The notes below the pieces were generated by a model. It had not been told where the DNA came from and ran no database searches. It was given only the letters and a program-made list of their open reading frames with translations. Shown here piece by piece: positions 43,815 through 52,963 of a stretch of 64,000 bases of DNA. Position numbers and translations under genes: made by a program. The stretch is taken from positions 97,014 through 161,013 of the forward strand of contig NZ_JOFJ01000010.1 of NCBI RefSeq assembly GCF_000718255.1. The letters are read 5' to 3'. How positions within the stretch are numbered: the stretch's first letter is position 1; each line of letters opens with the position of its first letter. The DNA is from Spirillospora albida (lineage in GTDB: Bacteria > Actinomycetota > Actinomycetes > Streptosporangiales > Streptosporangiaceae).

Positions 43815-45191
43815 CTACACCAGTCCCTGGGCGATCATCGCGTCGGCGACCCGCTCGAAGCCCGCGATGTTCGCGCCGACGACGTAGTCGCCCGGGGCGC
43901 CGTAGCGCTCGGCGGTCGCGTAGCAGGTGTCGTGGATGTCCTTCATGATCGCGGCCAGTTCCGTCTCGGCCCTCGCGAACGTCCAGGACTCCCGGCCCGC
44001 GTTCTGCCGCATCTCCAGCGCGCTGACCGCGACGCCGCCCGCGTTGGCGGCCTTGCCCGGCCCGAACGCGACGCCCGCGTCCCGGAAGACCTTCACCGCG
44101 TCGGGCGTGCACGGCATGTTCGCGCCCTCGGAGACCGCCCTGACGCCGTTGCGGACGAGGGCCAGCGCGGCGGCGCCGTCCAGCTCGTTCTGGGTCGCGG
44201 ACGGCAGGGCGATGTCGGCCGGGACGTCCCAGACGCTGCCGCCGGCCACGAACCGGGCGGACGCGCCGCGCCGCTCGGCGTAGTCGGCGACGCGGCCGCG
44301 CTCGACCTCCTTGGTGTGCTTGAGCAGCTCGAGGTCGATGCCCTTCTCGTCCACCACGTAGCCGTGCGAGTCGGACACGGTGACGACGTTGGCCCCCAGC
44401 GCCTGCGCCTTCTCCACCGAGTAGATCGCGACGTTCCCGGAGCCGGAGACGACGACCTGCCGCCCGTCGAGGTCCTCGCCGCGCCGGCGCAGCATCTCGG
44501 CGGTGAACATGACGTTGCCGTAGCCGGTGGCCTCCGTCCGGCAGGCGGAACCGCCCCAGCCCCTGCCCTTGCCGGTGAGGACGCCCGCCTCCCAGCGGTT
44601 CGTGATGCGGCGGTACTGTCCGAACAGGTAGCCGATCTCGCGGCCGCCGACGCCGATGTCGCCCGCCGGGACGTCGGTGCTCTCGCCCACGTGCCGGTAC
44701 AGCTCCGTCATGAACGACTGGCAGAACCGCATGATCTCGTCGTCCGAGCGGCCCTGCGGGTCGAAGTCGCTGCCGCCCTTGCCGCCGCCGATGCCGAGGC
44801 CGGTGAGCGCGTTCTTGAAGATCTGCTCGAAGCCGAGGAACTTGACGATGCCGAGGTTCACCGAGGGGTGGAACCGCAGGCCGCCCTTGTACGGGCCGAG
44901 CGCGCTGTTGAACTCGACGCGAAAGCCCCGGTTGACGTGGACGCGCCCCTCGTCGTCCTGCCACGGGACGCGGAAGAGGATCTGCCGCTCCGGCTCGACG
45001 ATCCGCTCCAGGAGCCGGGCGGCGGCGAGCCGGGGACGGGCGTCCAGCACCGGCGGGAGGGACGCCAGCACCTCGCGGACGGCCTGGTGGAACTCGGGCT
45101 CGCCCGGGTCGCGGCGCAGCATCCGGTCATGGCAGTCCACCAGGTCGGAGATGGTCTCGGGGGTCGCCGTCGGGTGGTCGGAGAACGCCAT
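43815..45191 (-). CDS. gdhA: NADP-type glutamate dehydrogenase
   Basis: A 458-residue enzyme that makes glutamate from 2-oxoglutarate and ammonia. The substrate site is intact: KGGLRFHPSVNLGIVKFLGFEQIFKNALTG, with catalytic Lys and Asp in GGGKGGSDFDP near residues 105-115. The NADP domain begins at VVVSGSGNVAIYSVEKAQ near residue 225. Length and motifs match hexameric GDH of the NADP type (GdhA). ATG at 45191 follows AAGGAG. The single-gene setting gives no regulator. Confidence 0.95.
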   Translation of the reverse strand: MAFSDHPTATPETISDLVDCHDRMLRRDPGEPEFHQAVREVLASLPPVLDARPRLAAARLLERIVEPERQILFRVPWQDDEGRVHVNRGFRVEFNSALGPYKGGLRFHPSVNLGIVKFLGFEQIFKNALTGLGIGGGKGGSDFDPQGRSDDEIMRFCQSFMTELYRHVGESTDVPAGDIGVGGREIGYLFGQYRRITNRWEAGVLTGKGRGWGGSACRTEATGYGNVMFTAEMLRRRGEDLDGRQVVVSGSGNVAIYSVEKAQALGANVVTVSDSHGYVVDEKGIDLELLKHTKEVERGRVADYAERRGASARFVAGGSVWDVPADIALPSATQNELDGAAALALVRNGVRAVSEGANMPCTPDAVKVFRDAGVAFGPGKAANAGGVAVSALEMRQNAGRESWTFARAETELAAIMKDIHDTCYATAERYGAPGDYVVGANIAGFERVADAMIAQGLV

Positions 45192-45272
45192 GCGGGAGGT
45201 GCTCCTTTCAGCGAAGGTCCACCCACTGTAGGAGGCGGCTTCCACTGCCATCGCCGCAGGATCCTCTCCGGA

Positions 45273-45524
45273 TCAGGTGAGGCGCAGCCGCGGCCAGGGG
45301 CGCCGGGACTGCCGGTTGTCCGGACGGGCGTCGCCGGCGGTGCGGCGGGCGAGTTCGGCGGCGAGGGCCCGGCCGAGGACGTCGTCCTCCGGACGGTTCC
45401 GCTCCAGATAGCCGAGCGCGTCCGCCAGCTCACCCAAGGTGAGATACCGCAGCGGCTTCATCGCCCAGCGCGGCAGCTTCGGATTCGACGGGACATCGAC
45501 CGCAGGACCCGGAACCGAGTTCAT
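45273..45524 (-). CDS. Small hypothetical protein
   Basis: 83 residues, an all-helical core (YLTLGELADALGYLERNRPEDDVLGRALAAELARR) and a basic end. The ribosome site AGGAGG is strong, which supports expression. No family is recognised. Its promoter region is shared with the divergent gene at 45601. Confidence 0.65.
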   Translation of the reverse strand: MNSVPGPAVDVPSNPKLPRWAMKPLRYLTLGELADALGYLERNRPEDDVLGRALAAELARRTAGDARPDNRQSRRPWPRLRLT

Positions 45525-45600
45525 CGAATTTCCTCCTCTTTGTCATGGGAATCCGCGCGGCGGTCGGGGTGGATTCGCTTTCTTCGAATAGCATCGGGCC

Positions 45601-45795
45601 GTGCATTGGTGGAGCCAGCAGGCATGCGACGCGGCCGCGGAGGCGCAGGCGGCGGATCCGTCCCCGGCGACCCTGATGGCCGCCGCCCAGGTGCAGGCGC
45701 TCGTCTCGATAGCCGAGGGGCTGCACCGCATCGCGGCGCAACTCGAGACAAGGGACGGTTCCGCCCCGCCGCTGGTCTCCCGATCCGCATCCTGA
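45601..45795 (+). CDS. Small hypothetical protein
   Basis: 64 residues, starting with GTG and MHWWSQQACDAAAEAQ, then one long amphipathic helix (ATLMAAAQVQALVSIAEGLHRIAAQLE). No ribosome site is visible, so it may be leaderless. It may associate with the divergent 83-residue helical protein (inference). A strong terminator follows at 45857. Confidence 0.55.
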   Translation: MHWWSQQACDAAAEAQAADPSPATLMAAAQVQALVSIAEGLHRIAAQLETRDGSAPPLVSRSAS

Positions 45796-45856
45796 GCCGC
45801 CGCGAATCATTCGCGTCCGCTCTCCCCTTTCCGGCAGGACCGTTCTTCGAGTGGGA

Positions 45857-45890
45857 ATACCGGTGTGCCCGTCCTCGGGCACACCGGTAT
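45857..45890. terminator. Bidirectional terminator
   Basis: ATACCGGTGTGCCCG and CGGGCACACCGGTAT form a perfect 15-pair stem with loop TCCT between converging genes at 45795 and 45902. Confidence 0.85.
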
Positions 45891-45901
45891 CCGGGGCATG
45901 C

Positions 45902-46723
45902 TCAGAGGTCGCTGAACGACTTGCGCTCGGACCGGCCGTTCGCGCCGGAAGCGAGGCGGGAGGTGGTCTTCGAGAGCGGCGCCCGAGCGGGCGGCACGGA
46001 CGCGGGCACCGGGTCGGGGTAGTCGTACTGCGGGGCGACGGGCGCGAGCCGGTCGTCCTCCTCCAGGAGCGTCCGGTGGGTCTCCTCCTGCGGGCGCTCC
46101 CGCAGCCGGCGCGCCGCCTGCCGGAGGGCGCGCTCGCCGACGAGGCGGGTGAGCTCCAGGCCCCAGCAGTCGAGCTTGTCGGCGTCGGTGAGGTCGCCGC
46201 GGTTGCTCAGGTCGGCGGCGAGCCCGCCGAGCCGCTGCGCCTCCGCGAGGTCGAACTCGCGCATCAGGTGGCAGCACAGTTCGGCGAGGGCGGCGTGATC
46301 ACGCTCGAACGACAGGCCCTCGAGGTCGTTGTGCGACAGCCGGCTGAGCGCCCGCTTGCGCTCCAGCTCGGTGTCGGCGATCCGGATGATGCCGTTGAGG
46401 AGGGCGATGGGGCCCGCGCCGGACGTCCGGCCGCGGGCGGGGGCGAACGACATGCGCAGCATGGCCGCGGAGCCGACCCCGGCGGCCATCACCTGCGTGA
46501 CGACCAGGGTGGTCGGCGGCATCGTCTCGGGCAGCCCGAACGTCCAGCCCGCCGCGGTGACCACGATGAGGGCCACGACGGACGCGCCGGTGTTGACGAA
46601 CAGGAACAGCAGGCCGCCCGGCGACAGGACCGCGGCGAGCGGCTTGTCCCGGTAGTGCCCGACGAGTTCCGCGACTCCGATCGCGCCGCCGATGAGGGCG
46701 GCCAGGAGCATTTCGGTGATCAT
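45902..46723 (-). CDS. Membrane-anchored hypothetical protein
   Basis: A 273-residue protein with three hydrophobic segments in the first 90 residues and a soluble, Leu-rich helical C-terminus (about 115-220) with HNDLEGLSFERDHAALAELC. No domain is recognised. The ATG follows AGGAAAG with proper spacing. It is preceded by a 90-residue gene 10 bases upstream, probably co-transcribed. Confidence 0.65.
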   Translation of the reverse strand: MITEMLLAALIGGAIGVAELVGHYRDKPLAAVLSPGGLLFLFVNTGASVVALIVVTAAGWTFGLPETMPPTTLVVTQVMAAGVGSAAMLRMSFAPARGRTSGAGPIALLNGIIRIADTELERKRALSRLSHNDLEGLSFERDHAALAELCCHLMREFDLAEAQRLGGLAADLSNRGDLTDADKLDCWGLELTRLVGERALRQAARRLRERPQEETHRTLLEEDDRLAPVAPQYDYPDPVPASVPPARAPLSKTTSRLASGANGRSERKSFSDL

Positions 46724-46732
46724 CACTTTCCT

Positions 46733-47005
46733 CTATGCGCTTCGGACGTTGAGGCGGCCGAACGGGCTCTCCTCGGGGGCGCCGCGCTGCGCCGGCACCG
46801 CCGGGCGGCGCCGGTTGTCGAGGCCGGTGCGCTCGAGGCCGGTGCGCTCGACCTCCATGAAGACCAGCAGCCATTCGGCCGGCCCGCCGGCCCGGCCGGC
46901 GTGCGTGCGCAGCGCCCGCTCGCGCGCACCGAGAAAGGTGAGCAGCCAGCCGGTGGGGCCCGCCGCCCGGCGGTTGCGAATTCGTGAATCCATGGGGAAA
47001 ACCAT
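46733..47005 (-). CDS. Small hypothetical protein
   Basis: 90 residues, basic and Arg-rich, no recognisable domain. It ends 10 bases before the membrane protein gene and is followed in the same direction, so it may be the first gene of a two-gene unit. The ribosome site is weak. Confidence 0.45.
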   Translation of the reverse strand: MVFPMDSRIRNRRAAGPTGWLLTFLGARERALRTHAGRAGGPAEWLLVFMEVERTGLERTGLDNRRRPAVPAQRGAPEESPFGRLNVRSA

Positions 47006-47513
47006 TCCGCATCGCGGCGCACAAGTCGACGTTCGCCGCGCTGAACTTCAAAAGGATCTCGACCGGCTCAACCGTCCACCGGGAAGCGGTCCGCGGCAAG
47101 CCATTTGGCCTGGACCGGAACTGTTCTTTACCTACCATTCTGTTACACCACGAAAAGGAAGATCTCTATTTCTTCGGCAGGGTGCGCGCAAGTCCACTGA
47201 AAAGCGCTTCGCAGAATGGTCGTGGCGGACCGCCGCGCGGTCCGCGGGAAAGCCTTTTCGGCCTAGAAACGGGACGGAGGGGTCACTTCCCCCCGAAGTG
47301 ACCCCTCTCCCCCCGTACCGCCGCTCCGGCCCGATGCGGGCGCCGGTTGGGCCACTCCCCCCGAAGCGGCCCGCTCCCCCCGGTTCGCACCGGCCGGTGG
47401 TTCGTGCGGCGGACATGAGAAAACGTAGCGGGAAGCTCACGCTCGGATGACGCTCTAAGCATCCCCATCGGCGAACGGCCGCCCGTGTGCGACGAACGGC
47501 GCGCCATCGGCGT
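47006..47513. other. Gene-free region with hairpin and duplicated C-rich motif
   Basis: No credible gene. From about 47010 to 47260 base composition is lower in GC than the surroundings. AGGGGTCACTTC (47278-47289) and its complement GAAGTGACCCCT (47295-47306) form a perfect 12-base hairpin. The unit TCCCCCCGAAG-x-G plus CTCCCCCCG occurs twice, at 47281-47315 and in degenerate form at 47350-47382. The hairpin is placed to terminate the gene at 47514. Confidence 0.6.
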
Positions 47514-48614
47514 TCAGCGGTTCCCGATGGACCGCTCGTAGCGATCAAGAGCGCGGGCGAACTCCCCGGTCGGAAGCTCGCAGGCGTGCCCGGTCAGCCA
47601 GAGGTGGTCGAGGCGGGCCGTCCGGACGTCGAGCCGCAGATGGGAGGCGTTGCCGCTGTGCTCCCATCCCGGCCGGGCGCCCCGCACGACCTCCAGATGG
47701 TGGTGGTGGCTCTGCACGTCGTGCAGCAGGAAGGCGGTCAGGACGTGCCGCGAGCCGGTCAGGCCCCGCACCGCCCCGGTCGCCTCGTCGGCCGCCGCCT
47801 CCAGTTCGGCGCCAGGCTCGGTGAGCTGGGGAAAGAGCACCCGCACGTGCTGCATCACCCCGGCGGCCTCGACCGGCGCGCACGGCAGGCGCCGCACCGC
47901 GTCCGGGTCCACGTAGCCGTGGACGGGCACGCCCGCGACCGTCGCCGCCCACGCGCCCGGCACCGCGCCGACGAACCGGGCGCGGGTCAGCGCGTCCTCC
48001 AGCTCCTTCGCGATCCGGGTGGCGTCGAGGCCGCGCGGCAGGAACGTCTTGGTGCCGCTGCGGAGGCGCCGGTCCGTCCCGTCCAGGACGGCGAGGTCCG
48101 CCCAGCAGGCGCCGGAGCCGAGGACGCCGTGCGGGAGGCACTCGTCGGGGTGCGGGGTGAGGCCCGCCATGTCCTCCAGGGTGGCGCGGGGCGTCTGGAC
48201 GAGGCCCCAGCCCTGCCCGCGCCGGGACGTCCCGCCGAGCGCGAGCGCGGCGGCGACCTCGTCGCCCGGCGGCGGGCCGGTGCGCTCCAGCGTCCGGCGG
48301 TACCGGACGGCCGCGACCTGGCGCAGGTACTCGTCCAGGCAGGCCCGGAAGATCGCCGGGAACAGGTCGCAGAACGACCGGCCGCCGAGGTCGGCGACGC
48401 GCACGACCGTCCCGTCGAAGTCGAGCCGGTGGTGGCGGTACTGCTGCCGCCAGGGGGTGCCGCCCTGCACCCGGGCCTTGGCCCGGACGATCGCGGCGAC
48501 GTTCTCACCGAGGTCGTCGAGGAGGAAGTCACGCAGGGGCGCGTGGGCGGCATCGGTCTCCACGACCACCTGCCCACCGTCGCCGCGGAATCCCAGCGGA
48601 AGCGACATCGCCAT
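47514..48614 (-). CDS. Hypothetical protein
   Basis: A 366-residue protein, probably soluble, with no signal peptide. A region at about residues 190-235 (GTKTFLPRGLDATRIAKELEDAL, then a beta pair VPVHGYVDPD) recalls the EndoU ribonuclease toxin fold, but the expected His pair and GK(T/S) arrangement is incomplete, so EndoU is only a weak suggestion. The C-terminal third is rich in His (SHHHHLEVV). The neighbour upstream on the same strand is the LCP gene with 50 bases between. Function unknown. Confidence 0.6.
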   Translation of the reverse strand: MAMSLPLGFRGDGGQVVVETDAAHAPLRDFLLDDLGENVAAIVRAKARVQGGTPWRQQYRHHRLDFDGTVVRVADLGGRSFCDLFPAIFRACLDEYLRQVAAVRYRRTLERTGPPPGDEVAAALALGGTSRRGQGWGLVQTPRATLEDMAGLTPHPDECLPHGVLGSGACWADLAVLDGTDRRLRSGTKTFLPRGLDATRIAKELEDALTRARFVGAVPGAWAATVAGVPVHGYVDPDAVRRLPCAPVEAAGVMQHVRVLFPQLTEPGAELEAAADEATGAVRGLTGSRHVLTAFLLHDVQSHHHHLEVVRGARPGWEHSGNASHLRLDVRTARLDHLWLTGHACELPTGEFARALDRYERSIGNR

Positions 48615-48664
48615 TCGGGTGATTATGCCGATAAGTGAAGATCATCACCTCTGTAGCGGCCTGG

Positions 48665-50140
48665 TCATTTCCCGACCCGCTCGCAGACCGCCCCGCCGGC
48701 GCGGCTCTCGCCCCGCTGGACGGGGATCCCGCCGGCCGGCCGGAGCCCCGGGAACCGCGTCCCGATCACGAGATCGACCACGCCCGGCTCCTCCTGCGCG
48801 CGCGGCGCCGTCCGGATGCCGGGCAGCAGCCCGGCGAGCGCCGCCGCCTGGGCGCCCGCGCCCGCCCCGTACCGGACGGACGTGACCGGCGTGATCCGGC
48901 CGAGGTTCCCGACGCCCGCGACCCGCCAGCCGCGGTCCCTGAGGTCGGCGGCGACCTGCGCGGCACGCCCGTCCACGCCGGAGCCGTTGAACACCTTGAC
49001 CCGCCCCGCCGCCGTCCTCGCCGGGGCCATCGGCGGCGTCACGTCGCCCCGGACCGCCGCGAAGAACCGGTCGGCCGCCGGACGGACGAGCGCCACCCGG
49101 TTCCGGTCCGGCGCGTACGGGCCGGTCGGGACCGTGACGAACCGGATCCTCCCGGCGTCCAGCCCCCGCATGCCCTGGGCGATCCGCGCCATCCGCGCCA
49201 CCGACAGGCGCCTGTCCGTCGTCAGCGACTTCGCCGTCGCGCCGAGCAGCGCGTTCAGCCGCTTCGGATCGGTCAGCACGCCCCGGCTCAGCGCCTCGTT
49301 CGCCATCGCGCCGAAGAAGCGCTGCTGCCGCTTGATGCGCGCCGTGTCGGAACCGTCCCCGAACCCCTTCCGGCTCCGCACGTAGGCGAGGGCCTGCTCG
49401 CCCTTCAGGCGGTGCCGCCCCGCGGGCAGGGAGAGCCCGGAGTCCTTGTCGTAGACGTCACCGGTCACGCACACGGGGACCCCGCCGACCGCGGTCGCGA
49501 TGTCCTTGAACCCGGTGAAGTCCACCTGCACGAAATGGTCGATCTTGATCCGGGACGCGCGCTCGATCGTGTTGACCGTGCACGCCGGGCCGGCCCGCCC
49601 GATCGCGCTGTTCAGCATCGCGACCGCGCTGCCGGGCACCGTCGTCCCGTCCTTGCGGCGGCACGCCGGGATCGGCAGCATCAGGTCGCGCGGCCAGCTG
49701 ATCGCCATCGCCTGACGGCCGCCCGGCGACAGGTGCAGCAGCACCATCGTGTCCGAGGCGGGCGCCTTGTTCCGCAGGCCCCGCCCGTAGCGGGCGTTCG
49801 CGCCCGACCGCTCGTCCGAGCCGATCACCAGGATGTTCAGCGCGTCGTTCAGCTTCTTCGGCCGGTTCCCGCCGATCAGCCCGTCCACGTCCTCCCGCTC
49901 GACGGCGCTCTGCAGCCGCCAGTAGTACCCGTACGCCGACAGGCCGCTCACGACCAGCACCGCGGCCAGGACCGCCGCCGTCCACGACGCCGCCCTCACC
50001 GCCGCGCCGCCCCGGCGCGCGCGGCGGTACCCGTCCCGGACGGCCGCGGTCTCCACCGGGTGAACGCGATCGACGACGGTGAAACGCTCATCCGGCCCTC
50101 CTCGGTCATGCGTCGGGAACATCTCTCCACTCGCCTTCAT
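48665..50140 (-). CDS. LytR-CpsA-Psr family protein with LytR_C domain
   Basis: A 491-residue membrane-bound phosphotransferase that attaches anionic glycopolymers to peptidoglycan. One membrane segment (about 48-72) precedes the LCP domain (about 98-260), with ILVIGSDERSGANA, SDTMVLLHLSP, ISWPRDLMLPIP, FVQVDFTGFKDIATAVGGVPVCV and LKGEQALAYVRSRKG blocks. A LytR_C domain follows at about 355-440 (RVKVFNGSGVDGRAAQVAADLRDRGW). The Arg and Asp residues for pyrophosphate binding are present. The start could be the ATG at 50140 or the one at 50122. Confidence 0.92.
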   Translation of the reverse strand: MKASGEMFPTHDRGGPDERFTVVDRVHPVETAAVRDGYRRARRGGAAVRAASWTAAVLAAVLVVSGLSAYGYYWRLQSAVEREDVDGLIGGNRPKKLNDALNILVIGSDERSGANARYGRGLRNKAPASDTMVLLHLSPGGRQAMAISWPRDLMLPIPACRRKDGTTVPGSAVAMLNSAIGRAGPACTVNTIERASRIKIDHFVQVDFTGFKDIATAVGGVPVCVTGDVYDKDSGLSLPAGRHRLKGEQALAYVRSRKGFGDGSDTARIKRQQRFFGAMANEALSRGVLTDPKRLNALLGATAKSLTTDRRLSVARMARIAQGMRGLDAGRIRFVTVPTGPYAPDRNRVALVRPAADRFFAAVRGDVTPPMAPARTAAGRVKVFNGSGVDGRAAQVAADLRDRGWRVAGVGNLGRITPVTSVRYGAGAGAQAAALAGLLPGIRTAPRAQEEPGVVDLVIGTRFPGLRPAGGIPVQRGESRAGGAVCERVGK

Positions 50141-50174
50141 CCGAGTTCACGGATCCGTCTCGGGCGCCGCCCGC

Positions 50175-50666
50175 TCACCGGGTTCCCGGCCCCGCCCCGC
50201 GTGGGGCCGGGAACTCCGCCCACACGACCGTCCGCGTCCCCTCCGTCCGGAAACCCCAGCGGTCCGCGACGGCCTCGACGATCCGGATCCCCCGCCCGGT
50301 CTCGCCGCCCGACTCGTCCCGGACGCGGGGCCGACCGGGCGCCGCGCCGTCGTCGACGACCTCCAGGCGCACGATCCCCGGCTCCGCCGCGAGGACGACG
50401 GTCACCCGCCCGCCCTCGCGGCCCGACGCCGTGTGCGTGATGGCGTTCGCGACGGTCTCGCTCGCCACCATCACGAGGTCGTCCAGGGCGGGGAGGTCGG
50501 GCACCGTCTCCCGGACGAAGCTGCGCGCGTACCCGACGGACCTGCGCGTCCCGGGCAGAGTGAGCCTGCCGACGATGACCGTCCCGTCCACCCGCGCGCC
50601 TCCCCGACCACGCTCGACGGCGACCCTCCGCCGGCCGGCGGTGAGACCCGCGCCCTCTGCGCCCAT
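50175..50666 (-). CDS. RsbW-like ATP-binding protein (GHKL anti-sigma factor type)
   Basis: A 163-residue serine kinase of the HATPase_c_2 group. The N box is VMVASETVANAITHTAS, the G1 region is RLEVVDDGAAPGRPR and the G2 region is ETGRGIRIVEAVADRWG. Actinomycete genomes carry many of these, which bind sigma factors or phosphorylate anti-anti-sigma factors (family knowledge). No partner is adjacent. A second member of the family is cut by the right window edge. Confidence 0.88.
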   Translation of the reverse strand: MGAEGAGLTAGRRRVAVERGRGGARVDGTVIVGRLTLPGTRRSVGYARSFVRETVPDLPALDDLVMVASETVANAITHTASGREGGRVTVVLAAEPGIVRLEVVDDGAAPGRPRVRDESGGETGRGIRIVEAVADRWGFRTEGTRTVVWAEFPAPRGAGPGTR

Positions 50667-50860
50667 CGCGACGGCTCCCTTCGCGCTCCGGAAAGTCGAC
50701 CGTCACCCAGGCTGTACGGTTCATCACGGTCCATCCGTTCAGTCGGAAAGTGACCGTTTCCGCAGATCGCACCAGGTGCCCCACAAGCCACGGGAATGGA
50801 CGCCGACTCCGGGATGATCTTTCGGGCCGTCCGGTGTTGTCGTCATGTGAGGAGGTTCTG

Positions 50861-51727
50861 ATGAGTGAGGAAGACCGCGGCTACGGGTGGGAGGGCCACC
50901 TGCTCGACCTGCCCGCCTACCTGGAGCGCGTCGGATACGACGGCGATCTCGCCCCCACGGTCGCGACGCTGCGGGCACTGCACCGCGCGCATGTGACGTC
51001 GATCCCTTTCGAGAATCTGGAGATCATGCTCGGGCGGCCGGTCGAACTGCGGCTGGACGCCGTCCAGGACAAGCTCGTCCGGCGGGCGCGCGGCGGCTAC
51101 TGCTTCGAGCACAACCGGCTGTTCGCGGCCGTCCTGGAGCGGCTCGGATACGACGTGACCGCGCTGGTCGGACGGGTGATGATGGGCGCCGAACGGCTCC
51201 GGCCGGGCACGCACGCGCTGCTCCACGTCCGGGCGTCCGACCAGGCGCCGGACGCGCCCGCGCTGCTCTGCGACGTCGGTTTCGGCTTCGGCCCGCTGGA
51301 ACCCCTGGAGCTCACCGAGCGCGGCGTGGTCGAGCAGGACGGCTGGGCGTACCGGCTGCGGCGCGGCCGGACGACCGGCACCGGCTTCCAGGGCTGGGAA
51401 CTGCACCAGCGCGACCCCGGCGGGTGGGTGCTGCGCCACATGTTCACACTGAACGAGGCGTTCCGCATCGACTACGACGTGGCCAACTACTACGTCTCGA
51501 CGAACGCCCGCTCGCCGTTCACGGCGCGCCCGTTCGCGCAGAAGTTCCGGGTCGGCTCCTTCCACGTCCTGGACGGGACGGACCTCACACTCACGCTCCC
51601 CAGCGGCGAGGTGGAGAAGCGCTCACTCGCCCCCGAAGAGGTGCCGGAACGTCTCGCGGAGGATTTCGGGATCGTCCTGGAGGACGACGACGTCCGCCGC
51701 CTGATCGAGGTCCTGCACAAGGGATAG
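50861..51727 (+). CDS. nat: Arylamine N-acetyltransferase
   Basis: A 288-residue enzyme that transfers acetyl from acetyl-CoA to arylamines and hydrazines. The catalytic triad is seen in RGGYCFEHN (Cys near 73), GTHALLHV (His near 113) and CDVGFGFG (Asp near 130). The ribosome site GAGGAGG ends 7 bases before the ATG. It is followed after 67 bases by a hemerythrin gene on the same strand. Confidence 0.93.
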   Translation: MSEEDRGYGWEGHLLDLPAYLERVGYDGDLAPTVATLRALHRAHVTSIPFENLEIMLGRPVELRLDAVQDKLVRRARGGYCFEHNRLFAAVLERLGYDVTALVGRVMMGAERLRPGTHALLHVRASDQAPDAPALLCDVGFGFGPLEPLELTERGVVEQDGWAYRLRRGRTTGTGFQGWELHQRDPGGWVLRHMFTLNEAFRIDYDVANYYVSTNARSPFTARPFAQKFRVGSFHVLDGTDLTLTLPSGEVEKRSLAPEEVPERLAEDFGIVLEDDDVRRLIEVLHKG

Positions 51728-51794
51728 ATGGTTGAAGTCCTCTCCATGGGTACCGCCCCGAGTCGGTGCAACAGCGACCCAGAGAGAGGAAGCG

Positions 51795-52346
51795 ATGACC
51801 CACAAGACCGAGGATGTCGTCGACCTTCTGCTCGCTCAGCACGACGAGATCCGCCGGCTGGCCGCGCAGGTCGAGAACAACCACGGCGTCGTCCGCCGGG
51901 ATGCGTTCGACCGGCTCCGGCGCCTGCTCGCCGTCCACGAGACGGCCGAGGAGGAGGTCGTCCATCCGTACGCCCGGCGCTCCATCGACCACGGCGAGCA
52001 GGTGATCGAGAAGCGGCTCCGGGAGGAGAACGCGGCGAAGGGCGTCCTCGCGCGGCTGGAGAAGCTCGACTGCGACTCCCCGGAGTTCGAGGAGATGTTC
52101 GCCGGGTTCCACAAGGACATCGAGGCGCACGCCAGGCACGAGGAGCGGGAGGAGTTCCCGAAGATCCGCCGCGAGGCGTCCGCGGAGCAGCTGCGCGGGA
52201 TGGCGACCATGGTCAAGGTGGCCGAGGCCGTCGCGCCGACGCATCCGCACCAGGGCGTGGAGTCGCCCACGAAGAACATGGCGCTCGGCCCCTTCGCCGC
52301 CGTCATGGACCGCGCGAAGGACGCCATCGCCAAGGCACGGCACTGA
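51795..52346 (+). CDS. Hemerythrin HHE domain protein
   Basis: A 183-residue di-iron protein of the hemerythrin-like family. Metal ligands appear in LLAQHDEIR (His), VHETAEEEVVHPY (His-Glu-His) and HKDIEAHARHEEREEF (His-His-Glu). Such proteins bind oxygen, nitric oxide or store iron; the role here is not known. Residues beyond 145 are a tail typical of actinomycete members. The ATG follows GAGGAAGCG. Confidence 0.85.
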   Translation: MTHKTEDVVDLLLAQHDEIRRLAAQVENNHGVVRRDAFDRLRRLLAVHETAEEEVVHPYARRSIDHGEQVIEKRLREENAAKGVLARLEKLDCDSPEFEEMFAGFHKDIEAHARHEEREEFPKIRREASAEQLRGMATMVKVAEAVAPTHPHQGVESPTKNMALGPFAAVMDRAKDAIAKARH

Positions 52347-52359
52347 GAGCGGGGGAATC

Positions 52360-52560
52360 ATGCCCGATCGCAGGAACGACACCGACGCACCGCTCGCCGA
52401 CCGCCGCGCCGACCCCGGCGCGGCGCCGGACGAGGCACCGGACGACTACGCCGACTTCGCCGGGGAGCACGCGCCCGGCCCGACCGACCCGCCGAACGCG
52501 GAGGCGGCCACGCCGGGCGGCGAGGACGACGGCTACAGTCCGCAGACCCGCGTCCCCTGA
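52360..52560 (+). CDS. Small acidic disordered protein
   Basis: 66 residues, rich in Asp, Pro and Ala with no predicted fold. GAGAGCGGGGG precedes the ATG. It lies 13 bases after the hemerythrin gene on the same strand. It may be a short accessory or an unimportant reading frame. Confidence 0.4.
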   Translation: MPDRRNDTDAPLADRRADPGAAPDEAPDDYADFAGEHAPGPTDPPNAEAATPGGEDDGYSPQTRVP

Positions 52561-52576
52561 CGGCACACGGCGGGCG

Positions 52577-52762
52577 TCAGGACGGGTGCGGGGGCCGCTG
52601 GCCCGGTGGGACGCCGCCGCCCTTGCCGCCTCCCTTGCCTCCCTTGTCGGTGCCGTGCGCGTGGCCCTTGCCCTGCGTCGATTTCATGTCCTTCTCCGGC
52701 GCGTCCTCCGTGACCGCGGTCCGTCCGGACCGCCGCATCTCCGGCTGCTGCGGGTTCGGCAT
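52577..52762 (-). CDS. Small Gly/Lys-rich disordered protein
   Basis: 61 residues with a Gly-Lys repeat (KGGKGGGKGGG) and Pro-rich end. No fold or family can be named. The GAGGGAG upstream of the ATG supports translation. Confidence 0.45.
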   Translation of the reverse strand: MPNPQQPEMRRSGRTAVTEDAPEKDMKSTQGKGHAHGTDKGGKGGGKGGGVPPGQRPPHPS

Positions 52763-52963
52763 GATCAGCTCCCTCGGATGTCAGGCACCGGACGGCTCGG
52801 TGCGCAGCGGATCGCGCCCGGCCGTCATGCGCTGCGCCGTGGGCGGTCGCTCGCCGCGCCGTCCGGCGGTGTACGGCGCCCTACCCGGTGACCGGCGCCC
52901 CATTCGTCCCACCCGCCCCTGACGTGCTGTTATGCGGTGCGCCGCCCCGGGAAGCCGGGCATT

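Noticed and set aside
47514..48614. EndoU toxin assignment
   Set aside because: Only a helix and beta-pair pattern is similar; the His pair and GK(T/S) arrangement is incomplete and there is no immunity gene.
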